A DNA stretch of 64,000 bases from Beta vulgaris subsp. vulgaris (GCF_026745355.1 NC_079205.1:52952283-53016282); one strand, 5' to 3'. Positions 1 through 12,271 are shown, counted from the first letter of the stretch. Numbers and translations: made by a program. Notes: generated by a model from the sequence alone, not told the origin.

Positions 1-137
1 TGCAAATCACTAACCTCTTCATCTCTACTATTATCGACAACATCCCCATCATTCGAAACCCTAAACTCTTCCGCTTCAGAAGCAGAAGCTGTTTTCCCCC
101 TTTCCAAATCGAAATCATTGTTCATCACTGATACCAT
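1..137 (-). CDS. N-terminal exon of an unrecognised protein, cut by the window edge
   Basis: The minus strand opens with ATG at 137 and stays open to the left edge, giving about 45 residues that begin MVSVMNNDFDLERGK and are rich in Asp, Glu and Ser. A second ATG lies at residue 5. Upstream is a long CT-rich leader typical of plant 5' UTRs, with a possible leader intron, which supports a real gene start. The part seen is hydrophilic and probably disordered, with no signal peptide or membrane segment, and I do not recognise the family. The rest of the gene lies outside the window. Confidence 0.6.
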   Translation of the reverse strand, partial: MVSVMNNDFDLERGKTASASEAEEFRVSNDGDVVDNSRDEEVSDL

Positions 138-475
138 ACTATACTGATTACAAATTCCAATTTAAACAAAAATCAACAGTAAAATACATATATAGATACA
201 GAAATTGCAAAACAAACCTCAATCAATGTCATATCAACAAGTAACGAGAAAATGCGAGAAAGAGAGAGAGAAATGGAGGAAACAATCTGAAGAACCTGGA
301 AGAAGAAGAGAGAGAAACGACGAGTGAAAGTTGGGGGGTTTTGGTGCTGGAATTTTGAGTGAATTGAAACTTCGAAAATGGTGGGAGAAAGAGGAGAGAG
401 AAAATGGGGGAGTTTTCTAGGTCAGAAGATTAGTGAGAGAAAGTTTGTGGTTTAATGGTGTGCTATCATTTTGAT
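138..475 (-). promoter_or_regulatory. CT-rich 5' leader of the left-edge gene, with a possible leader intron
   Basis: Read on the minus strand, 475-225 is rich in CTCTCT and TTCTTC runs, the usual look of a plant 5' UTR. A plausible donor (GAG/GTTTGT, GT at 217-216) and acceptor (AATCAG, AG at 145-144) would remove an intron at 144-217 and place the ATG seven bases into the next exon. The splice call is inferred from the consensus only. Confidence 0.4.
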
Positions 476-1118
476 TTAGGGGAATTTTGTAATTTTGCTG
501 CTTATTAGTTATTACACAGGGATGAGGTACCTCTTTATTACACAAGTGGCAATTTCACTCAAATTTTGAGGCTACACTAGATAAACCCAAAAGAAAAAAA
601 CTTTTTTTCGTCATAAAAATTTCACATGAATAATCGTGTGAATGAATTTTCTAGAGGGTGGCTTGTTATAATTATGGAGGGTGGATTGGAAAGAATTGAA
701 TTTATAAGGTCCTATAATAATATGTTAAGGTATATTATTAGTTAGTCACAATTGTGTATGGATAATATGAGAGAAATAAAAAAAAATCAAAAGACAAAAG
801 AAAAAATAGCAATATTTAAACTTCTAGCTTCGCGGTTCGCTTCTTGTTTTTGTTTTGTCAACTCTTTCAAAACTCTAGTTTTCTTTATCGATTTGGGGGG
901 ATAATATTACTCTTTTGATTGTAAGACTTATTTTTATTTGAATTTCTAGTTTCTATGTTTTCCTTATTAGAGAGTCTTGCAGTCTAAATGATGTTTCTTA
1001 ATACTATCAATATTTCTCTTAAGGATAAGTTTTTATAGAAAGAAAGTCCTACTTTATTAATAAACAAAAGTAGTAGGTATATATATTGGAAATTATATAA
1101 GTGTCATGCCTCCGGCCT

Positions 1119-1132
1119 CCCCCCCCCCCCCC
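1119..1132. repeat. Poly-C run of 14, followed by CA-rich sequence
   Basis: Fourteen consecutive C are followed by AACCACCCC and a short CA tract to about 1159. No gene is visible between 480 and 1716. The rest of that stretch is AT-rich DNA plus the repeat at 1185-1523. Confidence 0.8.
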
Positions 1133-1184
1133 AACCACCCCGCACCACCACACACACATGATCCTCCTCTCGAGTCAGAAAATT

Positions 1185-1523
1185 AAGGGTGTAAATGAGG
1201 AGAGTCAAGTTCTTATTAGCACTTTGAGTCAAGCTTGAGATGAGTTGCGCTAACTCCAGTTGAGTTTGACCGAGTTTTGACCCAGTTGAGTTCAACAAGT
1301 AAAATTCGAGCAGCTTGCAAGTGTCTCGTGTAAAAAACAACCCTGAGGTAGAAAACATATTGAATTTGGGTATTTTGATATAGATAATTGGGTATTCAAA
1401 CTTCGCACGAGTTTTCGAGTCAAGTATCGAGTTTCTCAAGTCGACTTGCCAACATTTGGAGTAGAGTTTTAGCCGAGTTGGTCTCGAATAGCTCGTGAAT
1501 TATCTCATCTCATTTAGATCCTA
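1185..1523. repeat. Degenerate hAT-like non-autonomous repeat
   Basis: The stretch is full of CGAGTT/TTGAGT words. Its ends, AGGGTGTAAATGAG and the complement TAGGATCTAAATGAG, form an imperfect terminal inverted repeat sharing TAAATGAG. It resembles the better-preserved element at 22773-23650. I found no 8-bp target duplication, so the limits are approximate. Confidence 0.35.
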
Positions 1524-1715
1524 CGATGAATTATGGCATATAAGGGTCTGGTAAGGGTTTGATAGTAACTTGTGGTGATAAACCACTTTTCTCAATAGGG
1601 ATAGTAAAAGTCGGAGTCTTCAATCTCATAAACAATGTTTCCATATCATAATAACAATATGGTCATATCATATTAATACTTTCACTCTCGAATTGAACAT
1701 TGGTATAAGATAGTA

Positions 1716-2165
1716 CTTCCTCCGTTTTTATTTAATTGCTACATTTTACTTAAATGGTTGTTTCTTTTTTAATTGCTACATAAAGCTGATAACAAAAGCC
1801 CGGCTTGCGGGACCAGACCAACCCCGAATTTTGGGCGGATTTGGACAGTTTTGGCCTGCAGTCGGGCTCGGTCCGATTTTTTTGACTTTGGACACAAATT
1901 TTTGGCCCAACTAACGAGAAATTTTGGCCCAACCTGGCCCATAATCACCTCTATTACTATATTTTCTTTATTTGGGGTACGTGGCCCACCATAAAGTAAT
2001 AATTTTATATTTGTTTTTCTCTTTTTTTACCCAAAAGTAATACTTTTTCACCGTTTCTCATTATTTTACATTAAATAGATCAAAAAGTACACTCAAAAAG
2101 CTTGAAAGTGACATTATATAAATTATTGTGTATACAACAATGTACCAATAAAAAAACGAAGAGAG
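1716..2165. mobile_element. MITE with mariner/Stowaway-type ends
   Basis: The left end CTTCCTCCGTTTTTATT and the complement of the right end, CTCTCTTCGTTTTTTTATT, form a terminal inverted repeat, with TA on both sides (1714-1715 and 2166-2167). The inner 1785-1940 is GC-richer and carries repeated TTTTGGCCCAAC-like words, probably a second short insertion. The ends resemble those of the mariner-like element at 46664-48773. Confidence 0.55.
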
Positions 2166-2249
2166 TACATATTTAGGTTTGATATCAAATTTTAAGCATA
2201 CATCCTTCATGGTTCTCATATCTTACACTTTATAGTGACATTTAACTTA

Positions 2250-2338
2250 CTCCCTCCATAACGAATTACTAGCAACATTGAATATTTTACCTCTCACAAA
2301 TAATACTAAATGTTGCTAGTAATCCGTTACGGAGGGAG
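2250..2338. mobile_element. 89-bp Stowaway-type MITE
   Basis: An almost perfect inverted repeat runs from CTCCCTCCATAACGAATTAC to its complement at the right end (TAATCCGTTACGGAGGGAG), flanked by TA at 2248-2249 and 2339-2340. The arms are over 25 bp with about 35 bp between them. The TA target and CTCCCTCC ends are typical of Tc1/mariner-derived MITEs. Confidence 0.85.
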
Positions 2339-2484
2339 TAATAATAGTTTCATTATGCATACAACATTAAATACAAAAAAAATAAAAACAACATCCATAA
2401 TAATACATCCCGCTCCCACACATCACATCGTCTAATTTTGCTTGTGTATGTTTTGTAAAAAGTAGCACACAAATATTAGACAAA

Positions 2485-4050
2485 TTTTTTTTTTTATCCA
2501 AAAGAGGTAACGAAACCAAAGATAAACAGAAGTACAAGAAAGGAAAATATCAGCTAAACTAGAAAGAATAGACGACAAACAGAACTAAGAGGGAAGAAGA
2601 CGAGGGATTGCCACCCCTTGAAAATCTTCATCTATAATGGAGCTAAGCCCAGCAGGTGCAGAAGAGAAAAATGGTGGTAGGAAGGAGTTGGGAAACTCCG
2701 TGATTGGCAAGTCATTCTGCAGCTCGATTTCCTTCACGATACACATAAATAATGTTAATATGCAATGATTTGGCATGTCTGTGCATTCATGTCTACCCGC
2801 CTCTTGATTGCAAAGCATTTGAACACAAGCTAGGTTGTTGTTGAAACCCATTGAAAGGCCACTTGTGAGTGTCCCACATTGGAGAAAGAGGAGAGACTAA
2901 ACCACTTTATAAGATAAGGAGCTACTCCTCCTATCACCAATTGGTTTTAGGATGGAACCTTCTAGCTTGTAAGTGGGCTAAACTCTCCTCCTCCTTATTG
3001 GGTTATCTAGGCCCATTTCATATAATCTAAAAATTAACATGATATTAGAGTCCGGGTTGCGGGTCTCGTCTGAACTAGGTATTTGATCGCTACTGGATAA
3101 GGATTTACCTCGATAGGATGTCCAACCCCTAAGAGGATTATTGCTCCGACCTTTTCAGTTAGCTCTGAATTTATAAGGACACTCACAAGTGAGGGGGTGT
3201 GTTGAAACCCATTGAAAGGCCACTTGTGAGTGTCCCACATTGGAGAAAGAGGAGAGATTAAACCACTTTATCTGATAAGGAGCTACTCCTCTTATTACCA
3301 ATTGGTTTTAGGATGTAACCTTCTAGCTTAAAATTAATAGTTGTCAAGCTAGACCATCAACTTGCTTATCTTCAACTCACAAGCAAGCCCTAGCCCCTTA
3401 GTTAGCGCCATAATCTCAGCTTTAAAAGCATTACAATATCTGAAGTTCAATGAGAGAGTAGAGATGAAACCCCCTCAATGATCCCGCAAAACAGCACCAC
3501 CCCCACCGAGCCAGGAACCTGTCTAGCAGCCCCATCAGAATTTAGTGCATACCAGTCCACAGGCGGATGCTTCCAAGAGATCCCCGACTCCATTTTTGTG
3601 TTCGACTGTAAGTTCTTTTCTCTAAGGTAAGTATTTTTTATCAATGCCACGACGAGGTTCATTATATCTCACATGAATAAACCCTCCAATATCTTGCAGA
3701 ACATCTTGGCTCCTTCCAAATGTAATACTATTTCTCCATTTTCAAATCCACCATATAACAACACAATAGAGGGTAACCCATATAGGATAACCTTCTTTGT
3801 CATGGTGCTGCAAGTTTGTTGTGTCCCACTACTTCAATGATTGATTATAGAACTCCTTAGTATCAGCAGGCCCTCCTAATTTGGCCCAAACCATACTGGA
3901 TGTTGGGCAATCCCTAAGAATGTGAAGGGTTGATTCCTATTTCGCTCCACAGATCTAACACTTAGGATCGTTGGCCATTTTCCGCTTGAACCACATTGAG
4001 TTTCTAAGGATACGTTCATGCCATGCCATTAACAAAAAGGCATATAGTCT
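2485..4050 (-). mobile_element. 5'-truncated LINE: zinc-binding RT tail and RNase H, dead
   Basis: Read on the minus strand, 4050-3700 translates in broken frames to the cysteine/histidine tail of plant non-LTR reverse transcriptases (AWHERILRNSMWFKRKM, then C-x-x-C and HILRDCP). Positions 3590-3345 encode an RNase H start (ALNSDGAARQVPGS, then CNAFKAEIMAL with the Asp and Glu of the active site). After the TRIM at 2839-3339 the same domain resumes (ACVQMLCNQEAGR, then YVYREGNRAAE). A T11 run at 2485-2495 is the poly(A) tail read from the other strand. Endonuclease and RT core are missing and several stops are present, so this is a 3' fragment. Confidence 0.75.
2839..3339 (+). mobile_element. 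TRIM (miniature LTR element) inserted in the LINE RNase H
   Basis: Two direct repeats start TGTTGAAACCCATTGAAAGG: LTR 1 at 2839-3039 and LTR 2 at 3200-3339, the latter lacking about 60 inner bases. The 160-bp internal part begins with TGATATTAGAG, a decayed tRNA-Met primer site, and ends with the purine tract AAGTGAGGGGGTG. GTTGT occurs on both sides (2834-2838 and 3340-3344) as a 5-bp target duplication. It codes for nothing and depended on proteins of other elements. The duplication splits the LINE RNase H reading exactly at this point. Confidence 0.8.
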
Positions 4051-4162
4051 TAAAATTAATAATATTCCTAAGAGTCGAGTTCCCGATTTCTATAATAGGA
4101 GTTACTTAAAATCGAAAAGATAAAGTCGAGGCCGATAAAAAGTAACACTCAGGGTATGTTCA

Positions 4163-6615
4163 TGTAACACCCCGATAATTCTCTCTTTCTAGAAAATACC
4201 TTTATAACAAATCTAGAGAATTACCCAGGCATTATCTCCCGTGTGATAACGTTTCGGCTTACTCAGAATTTTGCAGCGGAAAACTTATTAAAACAAAAAA
4301 ATCAACTTTATTAAACTTATGAAACCAAATGACAATGTCAAACTTAAACACACCAACTAAATAAACCTCAAACTTAAATAAAGATGTTCCTACAAAACAA
4401 CTTAAATAATACTAATGTCAAAAAGCCTCTCCATTCCAGATTCCCAATGGTATGCATCTTCGAACCTGTAATGTCAATGCTTTCTTGACTCTGCTCCCCG
4501 AAGGATCACCACAGGATCAATAGGCAAAGCCATGATCACAAACACAGACAAGCACGTAATCAGCAAAGCTGAGTACTACATATCAGACATAAATAATCCT
4601 AAACATGATACTACAAACAAACTTGCAGGAATAAATAATAACATAAGTAAAATACTCTACGACAACTTTTACTGAACTAAACTTAACCTAACTTTTTATT
4701 ACTTTAATGGAATAGTTATTGGACGAGTTGTCCTGCCAATAAAAATGAATGGGCGGCGACTCCGCATTTCAGAGTGACCTGCGATATCGAGGAACCTTTG
4801 AATAAAAGGGATGGTGATCAACCATTCCTAGAAAAGTATGGCACGCTCACCATAACCCCAACCCTTATGTCCAACTCTAGACGTGCACCAGTCTAAAGTC
4901 TATAACTATTCTCGTTTCACTTTACGTTGATTCATTTTATATTGTGTTGACACCACAAACCAAATAACACAATTCACAATCACAAATCATAACAAAATTC
5001 TTTTTATCTTTGATTAACAAGTGTTCACAACTTATCAATCAAGACTCCTTTTATTTCTTTTATCCTTTGTTGAACCTAGCCAACAAAATCCGTACCTTTA
5101 TATAGGTATAATCCATACTTACCAAATAAGATCCACGGTTCTTATAAGATAAATAAATAATCTCCAAGAATCTATGTAACACATGATTCCAACTTACTTA
5201 CATTAATTCACTCACGAATTAATACCAAAACTGAACTTATCTGCTTGCATCAAACTTCCATACAAACACATACTTATAACTATTCTTATTTACATGTAGC
5301 ACAAGGCAAATAACATGTAAACAATTCAGTATAATACATATATATGAACAACAAGTCCTATACATGATACTAATAAATAAAACACCCTAAGGCATGTTTC
5401 TAAACCATATAGCACGTAGACTATGTACGTACCTTGTATAAACGCAACGGTAGGCCACTTTTATGCTCTAAAAGTCCCCTACTGAATTCTCCGCCTAGAA
5501 CAATAAATAATCAAGTAAATACTTGAACTAAAAAAATACAGCAACTTTAAAAACGCCCAAACCCTTTTAAACGTCTTTAAAATCGTTTTTATAATTTAAA
5601 CCTCTTATTTTTAATCCCTAGTATAGTACAACTATTCTAGTGATTAAAAATCATTAAAAACCTTAAAATACTAACTTTCTGAATTTCCAGCATTATAAAA
5701 TTTTCTAAACCTTCTGAAAATATTTTAAATGCATATAAAAATCGTATTCCAATCAAAATTCATATTCATACTTTAAATATACGTTTCTAGTGATTTAAAA
5801 CCCTAAAAACCATACTTTCATGATTAAAACTAAAAATAATAAATCTGAAATTTTTTCTTTTATACATATGAAACCAAATAATTCTTCATAATAAATAATA
5901 ATTCAAATCATAATCATGTCAATATAATAAAAAATAACAATAAAAATTAGACTTTAATGGAATCTTAAAGGAGAAGTAAAGAAAAACAACCAAATGAGGA
6001 GGAAGAGCGCGCCGGATGCAGGACAGCAGCAAGGGACCGGCGCAGAGGTTTCGGCTTCAAGAAAATTTTGTGACGTTTCTTGTTCAACAAGAAACGTTAC
6101 TTAGCGAAGAAGAAACGATTTTTGAGAGAAAAATATGAACTCACGCACAAGAGAGAGGAGAGAGAAAATGTCGAGTGAGGAGGAGAATCAGAAATCACGT
6201 GCAAGGAGGAGAGAGAAAAAAGTGTAGGGCAAAATATTGGGTTTTAGGATATTTAAATAGGCTAATCCTATTGGGCTTAGGAAAAGAGATTTCAATAATT
6301 AAAACTTTGATGACTAACAAGAGGGCTTATTAGGACTTTAGTCATCAAATATCCTTTCCCTTTTTATTACTTTTGGGCTTTCGATTCCATTAAGTTTTCT
6401 TTTCAAATATGCTTTTAATAATTAAACTCTTATTAAAAACGCTTAATTAAAATATTACAAATTTTATTAAGCTAGAAAAATATTTTTAGTTGACTTTTAA
6501 AATAGTCAACCCTTTTTAAAAGTCAAATCATTTTCCAAACTCATTTGGATTTAAATATAATTACATAAATACTTAATATATTTATGAAAATCCTTTAAAA
6601 TTGTGGGGGATTACA
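4163..6615 (-). repeat. 3' LTR of the gypsy element
   Basis: This 2453-bp repeat begins TG and ends CA. It matches the LTR at 12287-14810 throughout but is 71 bp shorter, with many differences that are single-base losses, often in homopolymers. It holds a palindrome at 6073-6097. Confidence 0.93.
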
Positions 6616-6634
6616 GTCTACCCCCCTTAAAAGA
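6616..6634 (-). other. Polypurine tract of the gypsy element
   Basis: On the minus strand AAGGGGGGTAGAC directly precedes the 3' LTR, the primer for plus-strand synthesis. An almost identical tract, AAGGGGGGTAGAATGCG, lies at about 6880-6896 next to the pol stop codon. Confidence 0.75.
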
Positions 6635-6894
6635 AGTTTCGTCCCGAAACTTAACACAAAACCCTCGTACTTTCGAAAGTTTGAACTCAACATTTCGAAA
6701 ACTTTGAAGAAGGTAGTGCTCTCGTGCACTTTCCCATTTTTAAAACACTTGTGTTACTTATGAACACTTTTCTTATGCGGAGACTCTACTTCTTTTGCAC
6801 TAACATGTGCAAATTGCCCAACATAGGCATACATATACATGAAAATCTCATAAAAATAGACAAAAAGCGCGAAATTTATCGCATTCTACCCCCC

Positions 6895-9800
6895 TTAAAG
6901 AAAACGAGTTACGCCCTCGTAACTCACCTCAAGGAATAGGTCTGGATACTTTTTCTTCATATCCTCTTCGGCTTCCCACGTTGCCTCTTCTGACTCGTGG
7001 TTAGACCAAAGAACTTTGACAATATGAACATCCTTGTTACGCGTACTACGCACTTTCCTGTCGAGAATCTTGACAGGTCTTTCCTCATAAGTGAGGCTAC
7101 TATCTATCTGAACTCTTCAGGCTCTAACACATGGCGCTCATCAGGGATATAGCGCTTCAATTGGGATATATGAAACACATCATGCATCTTTTCAAACTCC
7201 ATTGGCAATGCCAATCTATAAGCTACTTTCCCAATGCGCTCCAAAATCTCATATGGGCCTACATATTTAGCACTCAGCTTGCCCTTTTTCCCAAATCTCA
7301 TAACGCCTTTGGTGGGTGATACTTTCAGGAATACTTTATCACCTACAGCGAACTCATCTTGCGCCGTTTTAAGTCTGCATAACTCTTCTGCCTATCTTGC
7401 GCAGCTTGAATTCGAGCCTGAATCAATCTAACTTCTTGACGGTCTCCTCAAAATTCGTCCCCAAAACTATATTCTCACTATAGTCATTCCAGCAAATGGG
7501 ACTTCTACATTCCGTCCATATAACGCCTCAAAAGGTGCCATCTTTATACTCGCATGGTAACTATTGTTGTAAGAAAACTCAATCAAATCTAATTGGTCCT
7601 CCCAACTTCCTTGAAAATCTATAGCACAAGCTCGCAACATATCCTCCATAGTTTGGTTAGTCCTCTCAGTCTGACCATCGGTCGCAGGGTGAAAGGCGGT
7701 ACTCATCTTTAATGTTGTCCCAAGGTTTGATTGGACCTTTTTCCAAAACTTAGATAGAAATCTAGAGTCACGATCCGATAATGTCCTTTGGAACTCCGTG
7801 CAATCTCACTACATGCTTGATATAGGTTGTAGCGAGTTGCTTCTTCTTCCATGTCTCCTTAATAGGTATGAAAACAGCGGACTTGGTCAGTCTACCATAT
7901 CACCAAATGGTATCATTTCCACTCCTCGCTTGGGTAAGGCAGTCACAAAGTCCATAGAAATAGAATCCCACTTCCATCCAGGAACCTCTAGTGGTTGAAC
8001 TTTCCCCATGGGTCTCTTATGGTCTATCTTCACTTTCTGACAGGTTAGACACTTAGACACATACTCAGCTACTTCTCGCTTCATGTTCGGCCACCAATAG
8101 ATCACCTTAAGATCCTTATACAACTTGTCACCCCCAGGGTGCACAGAATATGGAGTGTTGCCCCTCATCCATAAGACGTCTCTTAAGGTCATTGCACTTC
8201 TGTGGTACACACCACCTCCCTTTAAACCTTAGACTCCCATCATCATGAATCTTGAAGTCTACTTCCTTACCTTGCTTCATTTTCTCCTTAATCTTGTCTA
8301 GATGCTCATCCCCGACTTGACCCTCAATGATCTCATCGAAAACTGACACTCCCAAAGAAAGATTACTAAGTCTAGCCTCACTTTCCCCAGGATTTAAAAT
8401 TTCTAGGTTCAACCTTTGCATATCTCTACACAACTCCTCAGGGACTATCAAAGCACTCAAGCTATGACTCGATTTTCGACTCAAGGCGTCAGCAACCACA
8501 TTTGCTTTCCCCTCATGATACTGGATGTCTAGATCATAATCCTTAATCAACTCTAGCCATCTTCTTTGCCTCATATTCAAGTCTTTTTGGGTGAAAATGT
8601 ACTTCAAACTCTTATGGTCTGTAAATATCTTGCAAGTTGCTCCATAAAGATAATGTCTCCAAATTTCAATGCAAACACTATGGCAGCTAACTCTAGATCA
8701 TGGGTAGGGTAATTAGCCTCATAAGGTTTCAATTGACGCGACGCATGCTATTACCTTACCATTCTGTTGCAACACACAACCCAAACCATTTTTCGAAGCA
8801 TCACTATAGACCTCAAATCCCTCATTCCCATCAGGTAGGGTTAAACAGGTGCAGTGGTTAAACGATCCTTCAAGATCTGAAAAGCTTCCTCACACTTCTC
8901 ATTCCACTCAAACTTGGACTCCTTTTTCATCAAATTAGTCATAGGTCTTGCTATCTTCGAGAAATCTCTCACAAATCTCCTATAATAGCCAGCTAAACCC
9001 AAGAAACTCCTAATGTCAGTCACACTCTTTGGAGTTGGCCACTCACTCACAGCTTGAATCTTAGCAGGATCTACAGAGACTCCTTCCTTAGACACAAAAT
9101 GACCCAAGAATGCTACTTTCTCCAAACGAAACTCACACTTAGAGAACTTGGCATATAGTTGGTTCTTCCTCAAGGTTTCCAAGATAATCCTCAAATGTTC
9201 ATCATGCTCGGTTTCATTCCTCGAATATATCAAAATGTCATCAATGAAAACCACTACGAACTTATCTAAAAACTCATGAAAGATTCTATTCATCAAGTCC
9301 ATAAATATAGCAGGAGCATTGGTTAACCCAAATGGCATTACAGTGAACTCGTAGTGACCATAACGCGTTCTAAAGGCAGTCTTAGGTACATCCTTATCAG
9401 CTACCCTCAATTGATGATATCCTGAACGTAAGTCAATCTTCGAGAACACACTCGCTCCATTCAGTTGATCGAATAGGTCATCTATTCTAGGCAAAGGGTA
9501 CTTGTTTTTGATGGTAACATTATTCAACTCCCTATAGTCGTACATAACCTCATACTCCCATCCTTTTTCTTCACGAACAAAACAGGAGCTCCCCAAGGCG
9601 ATGCACTAGGTCTGATATAACCTTATCCAAAAGTTCTTGCAATTGCGTCTTTAACTCACTCATCTCAGGAGGTGCCATTCTATAAGGTGCCTTAGATATA
9701 GGTGCAGTTCCAGGAACTAAGTCTATGGTAAACTCAACAGCTCTTGCAGGCGGCATACCTGAAATTTCACTCGGAAATACGTCCATAAACTCATTCACTA

Positions 9801-10107
9801 TCGGAACATCCTCAAATTTTAACTCAGCTTCCTTGCTCACATCTTGCACGCTACCGAAGAATAGCTCACACCCCTTTCTCATCAACTTCTGCACTTGCAT
9901 AGCAGAGATCACTCCAAAGTTCTTAGGTTTCCCAAATCGTCTATATGAGGTCAATTTTCCCGAAGGGTTTCTCAACACTACTTTTTGAACTTCACAATCA
10001 ATGTTAGCCTTGTAAAGACATAACCAATTCATCCCAAGAATCACATCTAAATCTCCTAAGTTAAACTCGATTAAATCGGATGGAAAGACACTGCCTCCTA
10101 TCTTCAA
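6895..10107 (-). pseudogene. Gypsy pol remnant: protease, RT, RNase H, integrase, chromodomain
   Basis: In reading order: 10107-9571 gives the protease C-terminal part (DVILGMNWL) and the linker to RT. 9596-8841 gives RT with [31 protein letters not shown] and the catalytic FIDD (residues 117-120 of that segment). About 8840-8610 is damaged RNase H, which resumes to VVADALSRK. 8210-7887 carries the integrase CLTCQK zinc cysteines and the first catalytic Asp (SMDFVTALPK). 7706-7467 carries AFHPATDGQTERTNQ with the catalytic Glu. 7301-7104 is the C-terminal GPYEILERIGKVAYRL/HDVFHISQLKR block. A chromodomain with EEATWE follows and ends at a TAA at 6895-6897. Frame changes at about 9580, 8840-8610, 8150, 7890-7700, 7450 and 7104 prevent a full product. 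Confidence 0.9.
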
Positions 10108-10733
10108 AGGCAGGTTTTATACAAACTTGGCACACCTTATGATTTCTCCAATAGGTATGCTAATAGGCAAATCAAACACTTCAAAATCTACTAAACCCAA
10201 TTGAATTTCCTCAATCAAACCTTGCTCAAATCACTGAGCCTTTAACTCCTCAGTGGCTATTACCTCAAATGCAAACCTAGCTATGAACTTTCTATAATAC
10301 TCAGAGATGGTCATGCTCCCCATCCTAAGGTTTATAAACTCTAGTTTCCTCATAAAAGCAGGGTAAATTTTTTTCTCTTAAAGCAACAATAAAGGATTCC
10401 CAAATAAACTCTTTCATAATACTGAGTCTAGTCTCATTCTCTTCTTACTATAAGTCAGTCTCATCTTTCAGATACAATATAACTTGACCTACTTTCACAT
10501 TCTCAAGACAGTTCACAGCCCCAAAAATCTTTTCAAACGTCCTAATCCGACTCTCTAAGAGGATAAGGTCAGCTTACCCCTTAAGGTACGACGGTTTAAT
10601 CTTAGCTAGTCTCTCAAACATGTCCCAGCAGAATCGGGACGCTCAACTCTCTCGAGTCAAATTCTCTGCCAATAGGCGAATAGTAGAAGCGAAGGCATCA
10701 TTATTGTTTGACACTCTACTTCGCGACAGAAAC
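10108..10733 (-). pseudogene. Gypsy gag remnant
   Basis: An ATG at 10733 begins MFLSRSRVSNNNDAFAST and reads into RLLAENLTRES before a stop. Around 10350-10200 other frames give FMRKLEFINLRMGSMTISEYYRKF and EVIATEEL, close to the conserved capsid block of chromovirus Gag. No zinc knuckle could be read. Several stops and shifts are present, so no Gag protein can be made. Confidence 0.6.
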
Positions 10734-11193
10734 ATAACTCTACTTTAGGTTCCAGCATAACTTACATGTCCATCTAATAAGGCAACACTTGATTTGATCA
10801 TTAAAGATCACATCAACATACAATTCCACTAAGTTTCAACATGGAATGTTCTCTACTATTCATATACTTGTTCACGTAAATAAATTTATATTCACATGAA
10901 TTTGAGCAAGAAAATTGTAATCACATAGTGAAAATAAGTAAGTAAAAAAAATCTCCCATTACATGCCCAAAATAAATTCTTACTCCTTGAATAACAAACT
11001 ATATTTTTATTCTTCCATAGAAGGGAAAATGAAATAAAATAACACACTAGTATATGTTCTCCTAATATGCTAATCCTATAAAACACTTTTGTCTTGTTGG
11101 CACATACCCAACATTATTCTTATAACTAAAACCTTATATATGTCTATATGCAACAAAAAAAAATAAAAATAAAAATATCTTTCTGTATACAAC

Positions 11194-11586
11194 CTATGGC
11201 ATTACACTGCCATCCTTATCCTTATCTTCCTTATATTGTTGAGGTACGAAGTCTTCATCAATAGCCTCATCCTCTTCTTCAGTCTCATAGTAATCAACAA
11301 ATTTCCTCTTGATCTTAGACTGTCTAGTAGGTATGGTGTCCAAGTCTTCCTCAGGTTCGGATTCAATCCTCATACATGCATCATATATGTCTTCCCTAGT
11401 AGTACCTCTAGCCCGATCCATCTCTATGATGACTTCATCATCCCTAGCATAGTGTTTTCTCAAGATGCAACGCATTATCCAATGCAGCTCTTCATACTCC
11501 CTATGGTCAATGGGTGGATGACGGTTGTCGTCTTCATCGTCAGTCAGAACGATGGGGTTAAAATAGGTTCCTAAATTTGCAGCCAT
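11194..11586 (-). CDS. Acidic 130-residue ORF in the long leader upstream of gag
   Basis: An uninterrupted minus-strand frame starts at the ATG at 11586 (MAANLGTYFNPIVLTDDEDD); an in-frame ATG seven codons earlier is possible. It lies between the primer site and gag, where the leader is about 1.5 kb. The protein is strongly acidic (TDDEDD, ESEPEEDLD, ETEEEDEAIDEDF) with one basic patch (KIKRKF). It has no membrane segment or cysteine motif. I do not recognise it. It is intact while gag and pol of the same element are broken, so it may be an extra element protein or chance. Confidence 0.4.
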   Translation of the reverse strand: MAANLGTYFNPIVLTDDEDDNRHPPIDHREYEELHWIMRCILRKHYARDDEVIIEMDRARGTTREDIYDACMRIESEPEEDLDTIPTRQSKIKRKFVDYYETEEEDEAIDEDFVPQQYKEDKDKDGSVMP

Positions 11587-11693
11587 AATCGTAGAGCTAC
11601 AACACAATAACCAAAAGGTTTAGCACTCTTCCTAGCGTGTTCCCATCAATAATCAAAGGGTAAACGAAACAAAGGCATGTAAAATATAACACC

Positions 11694-11800
11694 TTAGCAG
11701 GCAAGAAAATATAACAGTTAGCAGGGAAGAAAAACATTCATGCATCGTTAGCAGGGAAGAAAAATAATAATGCACTTATTTGCAGGGAAGAAAATAATGA
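11694..11800. repeat. Short tandem repeat GCAGGGAAGAAAA in the gypsy leader
   Basis: Four copies of TTAGCAGG(G/C)AAGAAAA-like units, spaced 30-40 bp apart, lie in the untranslated leader. The next 200 bp to 12115 are rich in TTCGAAA and other self-complementary words. Confidence 0.6.
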
Positions 11801-12271
11801 TGATGCTGAACTAATTTTTCAATGCGGGCATATAATATTTCTATCCTATATGCCCTTCTTATACTACCCATTCTCACAATGCAATATTATACCTTGAAGG
11901 CATGAAACTAATGCAGACACTTTTTATAAATGACATTACTTTTGTGCTTAAAATAATTTTCGAAAAGAAATTTCAACTCCTAGGTTACTCGAAATTTTTT
12001 TTTTTTCCACTCTTCGCACGTTTTTCGAAAAGAAGAAGAAAAAAAAAATTCGAACTCATAAAATTTTCAGAAAAGAATTTCGAACCTCGAATTTTCGAAA
12101 ATTTCGATTCTTAAAAAAAATTGATCCTCAAAATATTTTGTCTAACTTTTCGAAATGAAACGTAGGAGCATACTAAGGTTTCCTCCAAATAACCCATAAG
12201 CTAGGTAACTTAAAAAGCTAAAGTCACTTAATAAGCTAGTTAGGCGCCTATAAGTCTTAAACTAACCTAAA

